The position numbers and the translations under genes are program-made. A DNA stretch of 53,740 bases, from contig CALWZG010000017.1 of the NCBI GenBank assembly GCA_944385965.1, positions 1 to 53,740 of the forward strand, in the 5' to 3' direction. This DNA is from an uncultured Anaerotruncus sp. Its GTDB lineage: Bacteria > Bacillota > Clostridia > Oscillospirales > Ruminococcaceae. The notes beneath the pieces are model-generated. The model was given only the letters and a program-made list of their open reading frames with translations. It was not told where the DNA came from and ran no database searches. This document shows positions 20,902 through 29,817 of this stretch, piece after piece. How positions within the stretch are numbered: position 1 is the first letter of the stretch; each line of letters opens with the position of its first letter.

Positions 20902-22938
20902 TTATTCCTCTTTTGGCTTTGCCTTTTTGGATGTGGTTTTTGCTTTAGGCGCCGCTTTTGTCCTGGCGGTGGTATCCGTCTTGGACTTGGAAGCGGATGA
21001 AGCTTTCTTCGCCGCCGGTTTGGCTGTTTTTGCCGCTTTCGCCTTCCGGGGGCGTCCTTTCAGGAAGATGGTGGCCAGAGGAGGCACCGTCAAAACAATG
21101 GACTGCTTGAAATCATGGTCTGGCACATTCCGCACCCGGATTGCGCCTTTGTTCACCACGCCGCTGCCCCCAAATCTGGTGTCATCCGTATTGAAAATCT
21201 CGTCATAGGAAGTAGCGTCCGGCACACCAATGCGATAATTTTCCCGTGTGACCGGGGCGAAATTGCACAAAACCACAATTTCGTTTCCCTTTTCGTCGAT
21301 TCTGCGGAAGACAATGATATTTTGGGTATTGTCGTCGTGGGCAATCCAGCTGAATCCCTCCCAGGAGTCCTCTACCTGCCAAAACTCTGGATGCTCCAGA
21401 TAGAAGAAGTTCAGCTCCTTGACAAATTCCCGTGTATTGCGGTGCATCTCATAATCCAACAGCATCCAATCCAGCTGCTGTTTGTAGTTCCATTCCACAA
21501 ACTGGGCGAACTCCGAACCCATAAAGAGGAGTTTCTTTCCAGGATGGGCCATCATGTAGGCCAAGAAGGTGCGCAGGCCAGCGAACTTCATTCCGTATTC
21601 CCCAGGCATCTTGTTGATGAGGGAGCATTTTCCATGAACCACCTCATCATGAGAAACGGGAAGAATAAAGTTTTCGCTGAAGGCGTAAAACAGGCTGAAG
21701 GTCAGCTTGTCATGGTTATAGCTGCGGAAGATGGGGTCCAGGGAGGTGTAGGCCAGCATGTCGTTCATCCAGCCCATATTCCACTTGAAGTTGAATCCCA
21801 GGCCCCCCACCGAGGCCGGTTTTGTGACCAAAGGCCAGGCGGTGGATTCCTCCGCAATCATCAGGGCGGAGGGATAAGTGGTGAGTACCGCTGTATTCAG
21901 CTTTTGCAGGAAGGCAACCGCCTCCAGATTTTCCTTGCCGCCGTTCAGGTTGGGGAGCCATTCCCAATCCTCCCGGCCATAATCCAGATACAGCATGGAA
22001 GCCACAGCATCCACTCGCAGACCATCAATGTGATATTTTTCCACCCAGAACATAGCGCTGGATACCAGGAAGCACTGGACCTCATTGCGTCCATAGTCAA
22101 AGACTCTGGTTCCCCAGTGGGCGTGTTCCCGCTTATGTACATCCTGATACTCGTAAAGGGGCTGCCCGTCAAACTCATACAAGCCATGGGCATCTTTGGG
22201 GAAGTGGGCCGGCACCCAGTCCATAATCACCCCTATGCCTTCCTGGTGCATCTTGTCCACAAGATACATAAAATCATGGGGGGTTCCGAAGCGGGAGGTA
22301 GGGGCAAAATAGCCTGTCACCTGATATCCCCAGGAGCCATCATAGGGATACTCGGTCACTGGCATCAGCTCCACATAGTTGTACCCCATCTCTTTTACAT
22401 AGACGGACAGTTCATCCGCTATTTTCCGGTAATCATAAGGATTTCCGTCGTCATATCTGCGCCAGGACCCCAGATGCACCTCATAAATGTTCATAGGGCT
22501 CCGATAGGGGTTTCGTCCCTGCTTCTGACGCAGCCATGCTTCATCATTCCACTGGAAGCCCTCGATGTCATACAATTTGGAGGCGTTTTCGGGGGCGGTT
22601 TGGGCGTGGAAGCCATAGGGGTCCGCTTTCATCAGCTGTCTGCCGTCCCGGGCCTTTATGCAGTATTTGTATGTATCATATTGCTGAAGATTGGGAATAA
22701 AGCACTCCCATACCCCGCTGTTTTCCAACCGTTCCATCGGGTTGGCCCCAGAGTCCCAATGGTTAAAATCTCCCACCACCGAAACCTGCTGGGCGTTGGG
22801 CGCCCATACCCGGAAGATGTATCCTTCGTTGCGGCCCTGCTTCATGGGATGGGCCCCCAGGAACTCATAGGTTTTATAGTTGGTCCCTTGATGGAATAAA
22901 TACAATGGTAAGCTTTCCTTCTCTTTTGCTTTTGCCAT
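20902..22938 (-). CDS. glgB: 1,4-alpha-glucan branching enzyme with histone-like tail
   Basis: This 678-residue GH13 enzyme has an N-terminal CBM48 (FRVWAPNAQQVSVVGDFNHW) and the catalytic residues: nucleophile Asp in DGLRVDAVASM, acid Glu in LMIAEESTAWP and the SHDEVVHGK site. It forms alpha-1,6 branches. After the usual C-domain (ending about 630) comes an extra tail of about 50 residues made almost wholly of Lys, Ala, Thr and Ser, resembling histone H1 tails. The ATG at 22938 follows GGGAGGTGA. It is the first gene of the operon. Confidence 0.96.
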   Translation of the reverse strand: MAKAKEKESLPLYLFHQGTNYKTYEFLGAHPMKQGRNEGYIFRVWAPNAQQVSVVGDFNHWDSGANPMERLENSGVWECFIPNLQQYDTYKYCIKARDGRQLMKADPYGFHAQTAPENASKLYDIEGFQWNDEAWLRQKQGRNPYRSPMNIYEVHLGSWRRYDDGNPYDYRKIADELSVYVKEMGYNYVELMPVTEYPYDGSWGYQVTGYFAPTSRFGTPHDFMYLVDKMHQEGIGVIMDWVPAHFPKDAHGLYEFDGQPLYEYQDVHKREHAHWGTRVFDYGRNEVQCFLVSSAMFWVEKYHIDGLRVDAVASMLYLDYGREDWEWLPNLNGGKENLEAVAFLQKLNTAVLTTYPSALMIAEESTAWPLVTKPASVGGLGFNFKWNMGWMNDMLAYTSLDPIFRSYNHDKLTFSLFYAFSENFILPVSHDEVVHGKCSLINKMPGEYGMKFAGLRTFLAYMMAHPGKKLLFMGSEFAQFVEWNYKQQLDWMLLDYEMHRNTREFVKELNFFYLEHPEFWQVEDSWEGFSWIAHDDNTQNIIVFRRIDEKGNEIVVLCNFAPVTRENYRIGVPDATSYDEIFNTDDTRFGGSGVVNKGAIRVRNVPDHDFKQSIVLTVPPLATIFLKGRPRKAKAAKTAKPAAKKASSASKSKTDTTARTKAAPKAKTTSKKAKPKEE

Positions 22939-22960
22939 TGTGTTCACCTCCCTTTCTTAT

Positions 22961-22989
22961 ATTTTATCAGTCTATGGGTATTTTTTCAA
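22961..22989 (-). promoter_or_regulatory. Proximal promoter of the glycogen operon
   Basis: On the minus strand TTGAAA (22984-22989), a 17-bp spacer and TAAAAT (22961-22966) with TGA before it. The leader to glgB would be under 20 nt. Confidence 0.75.
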
Positions 22990-23018
22990 GTATTTATTGT
23001 GGATTTTTGAGGAATATT

Positions 23019-23047
23019 ATTCTATCGTTTCCATACATTTTGTGCAA
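23019..23047 (-). promoter_or_regulatory. Distal promoter of the glycogen operon
   Basis: On the minus strand TTGCAC (23042-23047), a 17-bp spacer and TAGAAT (23019-23024), about 60 bp upstream of the proximal promoter. Two start sites would allow separate controls. Confidence 0.5.
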
Positions 23048-23106
23048 ATCACATATGTTTTTTTACACATTCCTATACTATTCGACAAAGTTTAAAATCT
23101 GTCCGT

Positions 23107-23141
23107 AAAAAACCCTGGAAAATCCTCCTCCAGTTTTCCAG
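23107..23141 (-). terminator. Second terminator downstream of the DMT gene
   Basis: CTGGAAAA (23115-23122) and TTTTCCAG (23134-23141) form a stem, followed on the minus strand by GGTTTTTT. It shields the glycogen promoters from upstream readthrough. Confidence 0.7.
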
Positions 23142-23218
23142 AATAACACATTGTCTTTGTCACTTTTTTACGAATCCCAGGGACTGTACACAAGTTTTTT
23201 ACAGCTGAAGCCCTTATG

Positions 23219-23259
23219 TAAAAAGGAGTGTTGGCTGAAAAAATTCAGCCAACACTCCT
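23219..23259 (-). terminator. Terminator of the DMT gene
   Basis: A perfect 16-bp stem (23224-23239 with 23244-23259) with an AAAA loop and a T-run on the minus strand, touching the stop codon. Confidence 0.9.
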
Positions 23260-24161
23260 CATTCAGAAGCCAGACTTTCAGATTCCTTCTTTTGAGACAC
23301 CCTGGATTTGGCAGGGGTATACTGGGCCAGCAGCACCGCTCCAAACACCAAAACAAAACCTATGCACATCCGAGGGGTCAGGTTTTCGTGATAGAACAAA
23401 ACCGAGAACACCACACCAAAGACCGATTCCAGACTTAAAAGAATGGCAGCCAAGGTGGGAGAGGTATATTTGATTCCCACCGTCTGCATCAGCAGGCAAA
23501 GGGCGGTGGCAATCAAACCCAGATAAATGGTTCCTCCGATGGCGAAGGGAGTAGCAGCGGCGGGAATTCCCTTTGTCAGGAACACCAGACACCAAGCAGC
23601 CACAGCCACCACCCCCAATTGGATGGTAGTAATCAGCAGGGAGTCTCTGCCCTTGGAGAAATGGGCGGTTACCACAATGTTCATGGCGCAGGCCACCCCG
23701 CCCAGCAGGATCACCCCATCTCCGGCGGTCAGCCCAAAGCCGCTGCCGCTCAAGGAGATAAACCCAATGCCCACCACAAAAATACCAGCCGCAACCAGAT
23801 GATTGGCCTGAGGCTTGGTTTTGAAAAAAATCCAATAGAGGAAGGGTACCAGGATACAGTAAATGGCGGTCAAGAAAGCGCTTTTCCCTGGAACCGTGTC
23901 CATGGACAGTCCCACCGTTTGCAGCAGGTAGCCCACGCACAGGGTAATTCCCATCCACAGGCCAGCGCTCCAATATCCCGTCTTCCATTGGTTTCTCCGG
24001 GCCAAAGCGGGGCCCAGCAAAGCCAGGGTTGCCAGGGTAAAGCGAATCGCGATGATAAAATAGGGGGAGAATACATCGGTAACAAATTTTGTCACCGTGA
24101 AGGTACTTCCCCAAATGACAGCCGTTAAAAGCAGCAGCAAATTTGCCTTCAGCCTGGACAT
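23259..24161 (-). CDS. DMT (EamA) family transporter
   Basis: This 300-residue protein has ten predicted membrane helices in two EamA repeats, with the typical starting LLLLTAVIWGSTFTVTK segment. The family exports amino acids and other metabolites. Substrate unknown. The ATG follows AAAGGAGG. It lies 19 bp after gpsA on the same strand and ends at a strong terminator, so it closes the der-plsY-gpsA gene run. Confidence 0.93.
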   Translation of the reverse strand: MSRLKANLLLLLTAVIWGSTFTVTKFVTDVFSPYFIIAIRFTLATLALLGPALARRNQWKTGYWSAGLWMGITLCVGYLLQTVGLSMDTVPGKSAFLTAIYCILVPFLYWIFFKTKPQANHLVAAGIFVVGIGFISLSGSGFGLTAGDGVILLGGVACAMNIVVTAHFSKGRDSLLITTIQLGVVAVAAWCLVFLTKGIPAAATPFAIGGTIYLGLIATALCLLMQTVGIKYTSPTLAAILLSLESVFGVVFSVLFYHENLTPRMCIGFVLVFGAVLLAQYTPAKSRVSQKKESESLASE

Positions 24162-24180
24162 AGCCAGCCTCCTTTTGTTT

Positions 24181-25194
24181 TTACCGGCTCAGCAGCCAAA
24201 TGACCTCTGACTCATGGCGCTTGGGACGCTCCATCAAATCCCGGATTGCCGCTTCCGGTGTTTTTCCTTCATACAGCACCTGATAAATCTGCTGGATAAT
24301 GGGCATTTCCACACCCATACGGGAGGCCAGCTGGTAGGCGCATTTGGAGGCGGTATATCCCTCCACCGTCATGCCTACCTCCTCAATGGCCTGCTGGGCG
24401 GTGCGGCCCTTTCCAATCAGTTCCCCCGCCCGATGGTTGCGGGAATGAACACTGGTGCAGGTTACAATCAAATCCCCAATGCCGGACAGACCGGCGAAGG
24501 TCTCCTGTTTGGCCCCCATGGCCACTCCCAGACGGGCAATTTCGGTGATTCCCCGGGTCATAAGGGCCGCTTTTGGGTTGTCCCCCAGACCCAAACCATC
24601 CACCGTCCCTGCTGCCAGGGCGATGACATTCTTTAGGGCGCCTCCCAGTTCCACCCCCAGCACATCGTCATTCACATAGATGCGCAGGCTGGGGTTCATC
24701 AGGATATCCTGCACCCGTTCCGCCGCAATCCGGCTTCTGGATGCCGCCACCACGGTGGTGGGGATACCTCTGGCGATTTCCTCCGCATGGGAAGGCCCTG
24801 AAACAATCACATGGTCGTTATGGGGCAGCTCCTCCTCCATCACCTCGGAAAGAGGCTTCAGGGTTTCCTGCTCAAAGCCCTTGGAAACGCAGGCAACCAG
24901 AGTATCCTGTGGGGTTATCCCTTTGATGGACTGGCAGATACTCCGCACCGCAAAGGAAGGGGTGGCGATGATGGCCAGTTCCGCCTCCAATTTTTCAGGA
25001 AGTTGACAGGTCAGCTCCACCTCCTGTGGAATTTTCACCCCAGGAAGGAGTTTTTTATGTTCCCGGTTCTGGGACAAAGCCTCTATTTCCTCCGGGAAAG
25101 GGGAGTAAACGGTGACCTGATGCCCATTATTGGCGCACATCACCGCCATGGAAATGCCCATTCCGCCAGCGCCCAATACCCAAATCTTTGCCAT
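24181..25194 (-). CDS. gpsA: Glycerol-3-phosphate dehydrogenase [NAD(P)+]
   Basis: This 337-residue protein has the N-terminal Rossmann motif VLGAGGMGIS, the GPSHAEEIA segment, the catalytic Lys in ELGGALKNVIALAAG and GLSGIGDLIVTCTS. It reduces dihydroxyacetone phosphate to sn-glycerol-3-phosphate for phospholipid synthesis. It follows plsY, which uses its product, by 31 bp. Confidence 0.97.
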   Translation of the reverse strand: MAKIWVLGAGGMGISMAVMCANNGHQVTVYSPFPEEIEALSQNREHKKLLPGVKIPQEVELTCQLPEKLEAELAIIATPSFAVRSICQSIKGITPQDTLVACVSKGFEQETLKPLSEVMEEELPHNDHVIVSGPSHAEEIARGIPTTVVAASRSRIAAERVQDILMNPSLRIYVNDDVLGVELGGALKNVIALAAGTVDGLGLGDNPKAALMTRGITEIARLGVAMGAKQETFAGLSGIGDLIVTCTSVHSRNHRAGELIGKGRTAQQAIEEVGMTVEGYTASKCAYQLASRMGVEMPIIQQIYQVLYEGKTPEAAIRDLMERPKRHESEVIWLLSR

Positions 25195-25225
25195 ACAGAA
25201 AACCCCTCTCTTTCAAAATCGCTCC

Positions 25226-25903
25226 CTAGGCTTCCTTGGATTTCTCAGGGTCCAAGGATTTTTTCTCACCGAACTTGTATTCCGTGCCTTCCCGCAGGCG
25301 CTTGATATTCTCCCGATGCTTATAGGCCCCGATTCCGCTGATGAGCAGGGCGAAAAACAGGTTAAAGAGAATATCCTCGCCGGTGAAATAATCCACCAGC
25401 ACGGTGAAGATAGGGAACAGCAGGTATCCGATAATCACCGTCAGCGAGACAATTTTTACAATAAACACTACCGGCAGCAGCAAAACCACCAGCAGCAAAA
25501 ACACCTTCCAGTTGAGCATCAAAAGGATGCCCAGGCTGGTCAGCACCCCTTTTCCGCCTTTGAAGCCAAAGAAAACCGGATACAGATGCCCCAGGATGGC
25601 GAACAGGCCAGCGATGTAGCCTCCATCAAAATCATGGATGCCCACCATAGAGAAAATCATCCGGCCCAAGGCCACCGCCACAACGCCCTTTCCAAAGTCC
25701 CCTATGGCTGTAAAGGCCGCCATCTTCTTGCCATAGGTGCGCAGGATATTGGTCATGCCGGCGTTGCCGCTGCCATGGGTGCGCACATCATCCTGAGCGC
25801 CCACCCGGGACACAATCACCGCGAAGCTGACGCTTCCAATTAAATAGGCTATGGCCGCCACCAGAATGGCGAACAGCCAAAAGGTACCGCTAAACCGCTC
25901 CAT
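25226..25903 (-). CDS. plsY: Glycerol-3-phosphate acyltransferase PlsY
   Basis: This 225-residue integral membrane protein has the PlsY motifs YLIGSVSFA, SGNAGMTNILRTYGKK and GHLYPVFFGFKGGKG. It transfers acyl groups from acyl-phosphate to glycerol-3-phosphate, the first step of phospholipid synthesis. It is slightly longer than usual because of a charged C-terminal tail (KKSLDPEKSKEA). It lies between der and gpsA. Confidence 0.97.
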   Translation of the reverse strand: MERFSGTFWLFAILVAAIAYLIGSVSFAVIVSRVGAQDDVRTHGSGNAGMTNILRTYGKKMAAFTAIGDFGKGVVAVALGRMIFSMVGIHDFDGGYIAGLFAILGHLYPVFFGFKGGKGVLTSLGILLMLNWKVFLLLVVLLLPVVFIVKIVSLTVIIGYLLFPIFTVLVDYFTGEDILFNLFFALLISGIGAYKHRENIKRLREGTEYKFGEKKSLDPEKSKEA

Positions 25904-25928
25904 TACTCATACCCCCAACCTGATTTTC

Positions 25929-27257
25929 TTATGTTTTTCCGTCTCCACGTTCCCGCACCACAATCCGCACCGGGGTGCCTTCCAATCCAAAGGTTTCCCG
26001 GATTTGGTTTTCCAGGTACCGCTGATAGGAAAAGTGGAACAGCTCCTTACGGTTGCAGAAGAAGACGAACGTTGGCGGCCGGGTTGACGCCTGGGTGCAA
26101 TAGAAAATCCGCAGCCGCTTTCCCTTATCAGTAGGGGGCTGCACCCGGGCGGTGGCGTTGGCCAGCAGGTCGTTGAGCCGGCCGGTGGAGATACGCATAG
26201 CGTTCTGGATGTCCACATAGTTAATCAGCTCGAACAGCTTATCCACCCGCTGCCCTGTCTTGGCCGACAGGAAGAGGATTGGGGCATAGGACATAAAGGA
26301 AAAGTCCTGCTCCAGCTTTTTCCGGTACTCCTGCATGGTGCGGCCATCCTTTTCCACCGCATCCCATTTGTTCACCGCGATGATGCAGGCTTTCCCCTGC
26401 TCATGGGCGTATCCCGCTACCTTGCTGTCCTGCTCGGTGAATCCCTCGGTAGCGTCAATCATAATGACGCAGACCTGGCTTCTATCCACCGCCATATAGG
26501 AGCGCAGGACGCTGTATTTCTCCACGTCCTCCTCTACCCTGGACTTCCGGCGGATACCGGCGGTGTCAATAAAGATATATTTTCCGAACTGGTTTTCCAC
26601 CACCGTATCGGTGGCGTCCCGGGTGGTCCCGGCGATGTTGGAGACAATCATTCGCTCCTCACCGGAAATCCGGTTCACCAGGGAGGATTTGCCCACATTG
26701 GGCTTGCCGATGACCGCCACCTTAATCAGGTCGCTGTCCTCCTCCTCAAAGTCCTTAAAGTCAATATACTGGTAGCACACATCCAGCAGATCTCCTGTCC
26801 CATGGCCGTGAACCGAGGATACCGGGATGGGGTCCCCCATCCCCAGGTTGTAGAACTCATAGAATTCCGGCTGAGGCTCCCCCAGACGGTCACATTTGTT
26901 GACACACAGCACCACCGGCTTCCCGCTTTTCTGGAGCATGGTAGCTACCTCTTGATCGGTGGCGGTGACCCCTGAAAGCAGGTCGGTCACCAGCACAATT
27001 ACATCGGCGCTGTCGATGGCCAGCTGTGCCTGGGCCCGCATCTGGGAAAGAATCACATCCTCAGAGTAAGGCTCAATTCCCCCTGTATCCACCAGCATCA
27101 CCTTATGGCCCCGCCATTCACACTCATAATAAATCCGGTCCCGGGTGACGCCGGGGGTATCCTTTACAATGCTCACCCGTGCGCCCACCAGCTTATTGAA
27201 CAGGGTGGATTTCCCCACATTGGGCCGGCCCACGATGGCGATTAAAGGTCTTGCCAT
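25929..27257 (-). CDS. der: Ribosome-associated GTPase Der
   Basis: The 442-residue protein has two tandem EngA GTPase domains, with P-loops GRPNVGKST (about 9-17) and GKPNVGKSS (about 183-191), and a C-terminal KH-like domain. It acts in 50S subunit maturation and is essential in most bacteria. The ATG at 27257 follows AAAGGAGGAG. It starts 17 bp after the DUF512 gene. The der-plsY-gpsA order is common in Clostridia. Confidence 0.97.
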   Translation of the reverse strand: MARPLIAIVGRPNVGKSTLFNKLVGARVSIVKDTPGVTRDRIYYECEWRGHKVMLVDTGGIEPYSEDVILSQMRAQAQLAIDSADVIVLVTDLLSGVTATDQEVATMLQKSGKPVVLCVNKCDRLGEPQPEFYEFYNLGMGDPIPVSSVHGHGTGDLLDVCYQYIDFKDFEEEDSDLIKVAVIGKPNVGKSSLVNRISGEERMIVSNIAGTTRDATDTVVENQFGKYIFIDTAGIRRKSRVEEDVEKYSVLRSYMAVDRSQVCVIMIDATEGFTEQDSKVAGYAHEQGKACIIAVNKWDAVEKDGRTMQEYRKKLEQDFSFMSYAPILFLSAKTGQRVDKLFELINYVDIQNAMRISTGRLNDLLANATARVQPPTDKGKRLRIFYCTQASTRPPTFVFFCNRKELFHFSYQRYLENQIRETFGLEGTPVRIVVRERGDGKT

Positions 27258-27274
27258 AACACTCCTCCTTTTTC

Positions 27275-28615
27275 TCACATCATTTCTCTAAAACAATCCG
27301 CATTTACTTGAAATTCTTGTCCGGTCATAGCGGCGTAAAGCTGCCATCCGTCGTTCTCCACCGGCCGAATGGGAACCCCCAGCTTTTGCTCCGCCTCGTC
27401 CAGAGTTATGTCATCCAGAAACCGGTCCCCCTCATGCCGAAGCATCACGCTTGGTATCAAGAGCTGCGCTCCCAGCTCCTTGCCTTGAAGCTGCTCTATC
27501 AAATCCTGTCCAGTTACCAGACCGGCTACCGTAACCCTCTCCCCAAAGAAACGATTCTCAATGGGATAAATCTTCAAGTCCAATCCTGGGAGCCGTTCCA
27601 TGGCGGCCTGGGCCAGCTGGGAAATCCACGGCCCCGCCGCTGTTCCTGTGGCTACCGAGCAGCTTCCCTGCCCCTGGGAACGGTCCTCCATCTCCAAAGC
27701 GGCCAGGAACTCGTCCTTCAGCAGAGCCAGCACCCCAACTCCATCCTCCAGCTGGTCAAAGTCCCCATAATAATCTGGCTCCGGAATGGGCAGCCCCGCC
27801 TCCAGAAAGAACTCATCCGAGGGGTAAGCCACCCGTTCCCCATGGGCTTCCATCATCTTGTCCTGGAACCGGTGGATGATGTCAATGGTTTCTCTGGCGG
27901 TTTTGGGAGTATAGCCTTCCAGCGGGGTCAACCCCTGCCGGTATTTTGTCAGCCCCACCGGAACACAGGCCACACTCTGGACCCCCGGATACAACCGGCC
28001 CAAATCCTCCAAGGTTCTTTCCAGAGCTGGGCCGTCGTTCCATCCCGGACACAGAACCAATTGGGTATTGACCTTGACCCCTCCCTGGACCAGCTGAGAC
28101 AGATACCCCAGACTGTCCGCGGCCTTTGGGTTTTTCATCATCCTCACCCGCAGCTCCGGGTCGGTGGTGTGAACCGAAATGTTCACAGGGGAAATATGCA
28201 TCTCAATAATCCGCTGGATGTCCTGCTGGGTCAGGTTGGTCATGGTAATATAATTCCCAAAAAGGAAGGACATCCGGCTGTCGTCGTCCTTAAAATAAAG
28301 GGACTCCCTCATGCCTTTGGGCATCTGGTCCACAAAACAGAACACGCACTTGTTCTTGCAGGATTTCTGCCGGTCCATCAAATAGGTCTCAAATTCCAGG
28401 CCCAGGTCGTCATACTGTTCCTTTTTTATATGCACCTGATAAGGCTTTCCGCCCCGGAGCAGCCGCAAATCCAGCCGTTCCTCGGTCATATAAAAGCGGT
28501 AATCCAGCACATCCTGAATGGGATGCTCCCCAATGGACACCAGGGTATCCCCCGGCTGGATGCCCGCCCGGAAAGCCCAGGAACCTAGCTCCACCTTCTG
28601 AATCAGCACCGCCAT
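27275..28615 (-). CDS. DUF512 family radical-SAM-type protein
   Basis: The 446-residue protein starts with a PDZ-like domain (about 1-60). It then has a Cx3CxFCFVDQ cluster motif (KNKCVFCFVDQMPKGMR) suited to a 4Fe-4S radical SAM centre, followed by a DUF512 domain. Proteins of this layout sit beside der in many Clostridia; no biochemical role is settled. The ATG at 28615 follows GGGAGGGAGG. It is the first gene of the run leading to der. Confidence 0.88.
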   Translation of the reverse strand: MAVLIQKVELGSWAFRAGIQPGDTLVSIGEHPIQDVLDYRFYMTEERLDLRLLRGGKPYQVHIKKEQYDDLGLEFETYLMDRQKSCKNKCVFCFVDQMPKGMRESLYFKDDDSRMSFLFGNYITMTNLTQQDIQRIIEMHISPVNISVHTTDPELRVRMMKNPKAADSLGYLSQLVQGGVKVNTQLVLCPGWNDGPALERTLEDLGRLYPGVQSVACVPVGLTKYRQGLTPLEGYTPKTARETIDIIHRFQDKMMEAHGERVAYPSDEFFLEAGLPIPEPDYYGDFDQLEDGVGVLALLKDEFLAALEMEDRSQGQGSCSVATGTAAGPWISQLAQAAMERLPGLDLKIYPIENRFFGERVTVAGLVTGQDLIEQLQGKELGAQLLIPSVMLRHEGDRFLDDITLDEAEQKLGVPIRPVENDGWQLYAAMTGQEFQVNADCFREMM

Positions 28616-28711
28616 ACTTGTCCTCCCTCCCTGAAGTTTTTCCGTCCTTTCCAGCCATCCCAGTGGGATGGGGAAAAGGCATATTTTCATTTTCCTTATA
28701 TGCGAGCATAG

Positions 28712-28742
28712 CAAAAACGGAGGTGGAACCATCCACCTCCGT
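28712..28742 (-). terminator. Terminator after rpmF
   Basis: ACGGAGGTGGA and TCCACCTCCGT form a perfect 11-bp stem with an ACCA loop and a T-run on the minus strand. Confidence 0.9.
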
Positions 28743-28757
28743 CGTGACCGCTTTGGA

Positions 28758-28940
28758 TCAGGCCTCTACTTTGATGACTTCACGATCCTTGTAGTAGCCG
28801 CAGTTTCCGCAAACCTGATGAGGAACCTTCAGCTCACCACAATGGGTGCATCTGCAAAACGCAGGAGCCTGGATTTTCCAGACATTGGAACGTCTTTTAT
28901 TTTTACGGGCTTTGGATGATTTTCTCTTTGGTACTGCCAT
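28758..28940 (-). CDS. rpmF: 50S ribosomal protein L32
   Basis: The 60-residue basic protein starts MAVPKRKSSKARKNKRRS and carries CTHC and CGNC, so it is the zinc-binding form of L32. The ATG at 28940 gives the normal family length; AAAGGGG lies upstream. It directly follows yceD, the usual arrangement, and shares its promoter. Confidence 0.97.
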   Translation of the reverse strand: MAVPKRKSSKARKNKRRSNVWKIQAPAFCRCTHCGELKVPHQVCGNCGYYKDREVIKVEA

Positions 28941-29009
28941 TTTCAGGTACCCCTTTCCAGTCAATTCATTATCAGGATCGCCTGTGCCTGACACACAGGC
29001 ACACTTCTC

Positions 29010-29510
29010 TTATTGCTCCCGCAGAAGCTCTCTGAGTTTGTCCAGGCGGCTGTCGGTCTGTTTCTGTTCACAGCCGCAGTCTCCCTCGTTCAGATTTGCC
29101 CCGCAAACGGGACACAGTCCCTTGCAGCCAGGGTCGCACACCATCGAGGTGGGGAGTTCGAGGAGAATATCGGCGGTTGCCAGCTCCGCCAAATCGAGCT
29201 GTCCGTCCGGTATTACTATAAACTCATCGTTCTCCTCACGGTTCAGGGATAAAACCAGGATATGCGAGAACTCCATATGCTGTGGACGGGTAAGCGGCGT
29301 AAGACACCGATCGCACACCACATCCAGCACGAAATCCGCTGCGTAACGCACGCTGACAATCCCGGAACGGTTTTCCGCCCTGCCGGTTACCTCAACCGGC
29401 CCGGAAAACAGCCCGCTGCCCCATCGTTTCACACCGCTCAGGTCCAGTTGGCAGGAAAACTCCTTGACTTCCCCCTCACAGTCAAACAACCGGGTCAAAT
29501 CCAGGCTCAT
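29010..29510 (-). CDS. yceD: YceD/DUF177 family protein
   Basis: This 166-residue protein shows the DUF177 pattern with Cys pairs in VVCDRCLTPL and CDPGCKGLCPVCGANLNEG. The family is linked to 23S rRNA accumulation and is nearly always upstream of rpmF, as here. The ATG at 29510 is used because GGAGGAGG lies 9 nt upstream; the ATG at 29528 precedes that site. Confidence 0.93.
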   Translation of the reverse strand: MSLDLTRLFDCEGEVKEFSCQLDLSGVKRWGSGLFSGPVEVTGRAENRSGIVSVRYAADFVLDVVCDRCLTPLTRPQHMEFSHILVLSLNREENDEFIVIPDGQLDLAELATADILLELPTSMVCDPGCKGLCPVCGANLNEGDCGCEQKQTDSRLDKLRELLREQ

Positions 29511-29588
29511 CCAGGATACCTCCTCCATGCGTCAGGGTTCCTTACATCTGCGGACGGACGCAGTCCGACCCCAAATGTCACGCCAATT

Positions 29589-29617
29589 ATTATATACAAT
29601 TCCCCCCTGCTTGTCAA
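29589..29617 (-). promoter_or_regulatory. yceD-rpmF promoter, full consensus
   Basis: On the minus strand TTGACA (29612-29617), a 17-bp spacer and TATAAT (29589-29594). A leader of about 70 nt follows, including a GGACTGCGTCCGTCC inverted segment. Confidence 0.9.
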
Positions 29618-29742
29618 GGCGCATCCCGCCGAAAAAAGCCAATTCCCCAGGGGATTTTTGGGCATCCTAATGAAAAGAAAGTTCTGAGTGGATTCCATCT
29701 GAAACCAGTCCTATAAATGGGTCTTTCAAAATGATTTTTTCC

Positions 29743-29771
29743 TTGTTTCCCACCCTATCCCAAGCTATACT
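29743..29771 (+). promoter_or_regulatory. Promoter of the unrecognised gene at 29818
   Basis: TTGTTT (29743-29748), a 17-bp spacer and TATACT (29766-29771), about 40 nt before the start codon. Confidence 0.65.
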
Positions 29772-29817
29772 AAAACTAAAGAAAGGCCCACACGTAACTT
29801 TTAAGGGAGGCGCTGTT

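Noticed and set aside
19552..21000. Long plus-strand reading frames opposite the glg genes (also at 17011-18084 and 21115-22899)
   Set aside because: They are antisense to glgA, glgC and glgB, lack family motifs and good ribosome sites, and arise from the codon pattern of the real genes.
27308..28588. 426-codon plus-strand frame
   Set aside because: It is antisense to the DUF512 gene, with no motifs and no ribosome site.
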